Source: Phaeoceros laevis
Taxonomy: Eukaryota; Anthocerotophyta; Anthocerotopsida; Notothyladales
Reading direction: 5' to 3'
DNA: 26,038 nucleotides
NCBI GenBank assembly: GCA_049999765.1
Contig: JBNGIQ010009415.1
Coordinates: 1 to 26,038, forward strand
Below, one piece after another: positions 24,687-26,038 of the stretch; the stretch's first letter is position 1, and each line of letters starts with the position of its first letter. Under the pieces are notes generated by a model, which saw only the letters and a list, made by a program, of their open reading frames with translations, did no database searches and had not been told where the DNA came from. Both the position numbers and the translations under genes were made by a program.

Positions 24687-25121
24687 TCATCCTTTGAAAC
24701 GTCGACTGGGCATTACAGTGGCACACCGGTGCCATGGCTCTGCACACACACCCAAGCAAGAGGTTAGTGGGAGCTGTTTGCCAGCTAGAAATACAGTGTG
24801 AGCAGGAGTATGCAAGCAAAGCAAGGGTGGGAGCACACCATATCTGATGATCAGCCTCCCTTCTTCTGTGAACTCGGATCCGGCGTACATGAACATGTCC
24901 ATACAGTTGGGCAGCATTCGAAATGGAGCGTCAGGCACGAGTGTAGGGAAACCCTGCAGCAGCCTCCAACGGGCATGAGCTGCTTCCAATTCTGCCTCTG
25001 CACTATACAACTTGGCAAATCCGGCGCAGATAACACATGGTTTGCGACGGCGGATCACTGCGATCATGAGGACGACTGCCAGCAACAACACGGCGCACAA
25101 CAACCCTGGCGGCATCTCCAT
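24687..25121 (-). CDS. Antisense ORF in the copia 3' region, membrane-anchored
   Basis: A 144-codon minus-strand frame starts with ATG at 25121 in an excellent context (GCCATGGAG). The N-terminus, LLCAVLLLAVVLMIAVI followed by RRRK, is a convincing signal-anchor or transmembrane helix. Then come FAKLYSAEAELEAAHARWRL, TLVPDAPFRMLPNCMDMFMY and further loops with several Cys. I recognise no family. It lies between RNase H and the 3' LTR, opposite to pol. Antisense ORFs in this place are known in some plant LTR elements; a captured first exon of a host gene is the other main option. The overlapping + frame (24798-25247) looks less protein-like. Confidence 0.4.
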   Translation of the reverse strand: MEMPPGLLCAVLLLAVVLMIAVIRRRKPCVICAGFAKLYSAEAELEAAHARWRLLQGFPTLVPDAPFRMLPNCMDMFMYAGSEFTEEGRLIIRYGVLPPLLCLHTPAHTVFLAGKQLPLTSCLGVCAEPWHRCATVMPSRRFKG

Positions 25122-25216
25122 GGCGTGCAGATGCAGTACAACGGCGCTCCCGGCAAAGACTGTGAGGTCGCGAACTGGAGCGTAGGTGTTTGCATGCGGC
25201 CACGAAAAACCTGTCT

Positions 25217-25225
25217 AAGTGGGAG
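25217..25225 (+). promoter_or_regulatory. Copia polypurine tract
   Basis: AAGTGGGAG directly precedes the 3' LTR copy (TAATGAGATACC). It matches the polypurine tract that primes plus-strand DNA synthesis in LTR elements. Confidence 0.65.
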
Positions 25226-25228
25226 TAA

Positions 25229-25341
25229 TGAGATACCGGCCTTTTAAGGCACAGTTCGATAGCCAGGTTTAATTAAGCATTTAGGTAATTATTATTGAAT
25301 TAATTACTTGACACATAGATATGAAAGGTTGGGGCGTTTCA
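25229..25341 (+). repeat. Copia 3' LTR, first 113 bases only
   Basis: Near-identical to 18928-19040, with a few substitutions (for example GGCACA for GGGCACG, ACTTGACAC for ACTTAACGC). The match ends at GTTTCATA, at the inverted repeat that overlaps the TATA box in the 5' LTR. Beyond it a 22-base segment, ATATGAAAGGTTGGGGC..., is repeated imperfectly at 25341-25362, and then the sequence is unrelated. The rest of the LTR has been lost or replaced. Confidence 0.75.
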
Positions 25342-25548
25342 TATGAAACGTTGGGGCACTCCACACTCTTGGGTCCTTTTGGGGCGTTGCCTACCCGTTT
25401 TTCGAACCTCCCTGGCATGCGATTGCCCCCGAGTGTGTGCAATCAAGTCGCCTGGCAGCAGCCGTTCTGGAGAACCTGTTTCCATTGTTTTCACCTACTC
25501 TTTGCTGCTGATTGGTCACTTTCTTGCACTTTCCTCTTCACAGCGTGT

Positions 25549-25860
25549 GCAAGCACTGGTGCCATACAGATGTGCAGGGAGCTGCGCTCAAAGATTGTCA
25601 AAAGAGGTCTACTGGATGAGGTAGTGGTGGGCACCTGCCTGGTGGACAGGTATGCAAAATGTGGTGACCTGGAAGATGCGCGCCAGGTTTTTAACAGCAT
25701 GGACACAGAATGTGGTGACATGGAATGCCCTGATCGCTGGATGTGCACTGCAAGGACTCTGCTGCCAAGAGGCGCTTGTGGTATATGGACAAATGGAGGA
25801 GGCGTGCCTCATTTTTGGCTGACCGTGTTACTTTTTGCTTGCTTTCTGAAGGAGTGTGCA
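25549..25860 (+). pseudogene. PPR repeats, decayed copy 1
   Basis: The + frame reads ASTGAIQMCRELRSKIVKRG, LLDEVVVGTCLVDRYAKCGD and LEDARQVFNSMD. This is the L-S pattern of a PLS-type pentatricopeptide protein ('GRELHSKIVKRGL...LVDMYAKCG.LE.ARQVFDSM'). After a frameshift, CQEALVVYGQMEEA marks the next repeat ('EAL..Y..M'), followed by DRVT-like and CAST-like remnants in shifted frames. Such proteins bind organellar RNA in plants. This copy is interrupted by shifts and has no start, so it is a pseudogene or a fragment. Confidence 0.75.
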
Positions 25861-26038
25861 AGCACTGCTGCCTCCTGCCATACAGAAGGGCAGGGAATTG
25901 CACTCAAAGATTGTCAAAAGAGGTCTGCTGGATGATGTAGTGGTCAGCACCTGCTTGGTGGACATGTGTGCAAAATGTGGTGAGTTGGAAGGTGCATGCT
26001 AGGTTTTTGACAGCATGGCCACAAAGGATGTGGTGACA
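25861..26038 (+). pseudogene. PPR repeats, decayed copy 2 (runs off the window)
   Basis: In one + frame: RELHSKIVKRGLLDDVVVST, CLVDMCAKCGELEGAC, a TAG, then VFDSMATKDVVT to the window edge. It nearly repeats copy 1 about 310 bases upstream, at both DNA and protein level, as expected for successive PPR modules that arose by recent duplication. The TAG stands where 'ARQVF' has Arg or Gln (CAG to TAG possible). The remainder of the gene, if any, lies to the right. Confidence 0.75.

Larger units (their letters stand above)
18928..25341 (+). mobile_element. Ty1/copia retrotransposon, nearly complete but defective
   Basis: The element has a 5' LTR (18928-19203), a primer binding site matching initiator tRNA-Met, gag with a CCHC knuckle, protease, integrase, reverse transcriptase and RNase H in the copia order, a polypurine tract, and the first 113 bases of a 3' LTR. 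Frameshifts near 21520, 22531, 23855 and 24130, several nonsense codons and a changed protease active site make it inactive. Extra content includes two ORFs between the primer binding site and gag, and about 590 bases between RNase H and the 3' LTR that hold an antisense ORF. Confidence 0.9.

Overview
The window looks like repeat-rich intergenic DNA of a land plant, most likely a seed-free one (fern, lycophyte or bryophyte). Three things point that way. Nearly everything is nested retrotransposon debris. The right edge carries PLS-type pentatricopeptide (PPR) repeats of the style abundant in ferns and lycophytes. An isolated exon of a class III nucleotidyl cyclase is present, a family known in charophytes and seed-free plants but not in seed plants. 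I see no intact host gene, no tRNA or rRNA gene and no CRISPR array. A run of 10 N at 17980-17989 marks an assembly gap.

Layout. 1-2876: 3' part of a LINE (+ strand) with reverse transcriptase C-terminus, zf-RVT knuckle, downstream ORFs and terminal A9; it abuts a gypsy RNase H/RT fragment (minus, 2877-3240). About 3300-8350: two head-to-tail, diverged, mostly non-coding units (about 2.35 and 2.7 kb), each beginning with an AC/GT hairpin and sharing a well-conserved 150-bp block. 8351-13097: a Ty3/gypsy element on the minus strand, read gag, zinc knuckles, aspartic protease, a C5 DNA methyltransferase (DNMT) domain, then reverse transcriptase; its leader and candidate 5' LTR follow to about 13660. 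13674-14362: a foldback (terminal inverted repeat) element. 14576-14814: the cyclase-like exon (minus). 15400-16271: relic of a second copia element (minus), with RNase H and an LTR-like scrap. 16500-18500: palindromic and GC-rich non-coding DNA with the gap. 18928-25341: a nearly complete Ty1/copia element (+) with 5' LTR, tRNA-iMet primer binding site, two leader ORFs, gag, protease, integrase, RT, RNase H, an antisense ORF, polypurine tract and a partial 3' LTR. 25350-26038: decayed PPR repeats.

The most notable system is the gypsy element that carries its own cytosine-5 DNA methyltransferase between protease and reverse transcriptase. The methyltransferase region is among the best-preserved parts of the element. 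Most nonsense codons in the gypsy and copia elements can be explained by C-to-T changes in CG or CHG context, which suggests these elements decayed while methylated. Retrotransposon-borne DNMTs have been reported in dinoflagellates and charophyte algae; finding one here would extend the phenomenon, if the host is indeed a land plant. The cyclase exon and the antisense ORFs of the copia family are the next most interesting items.
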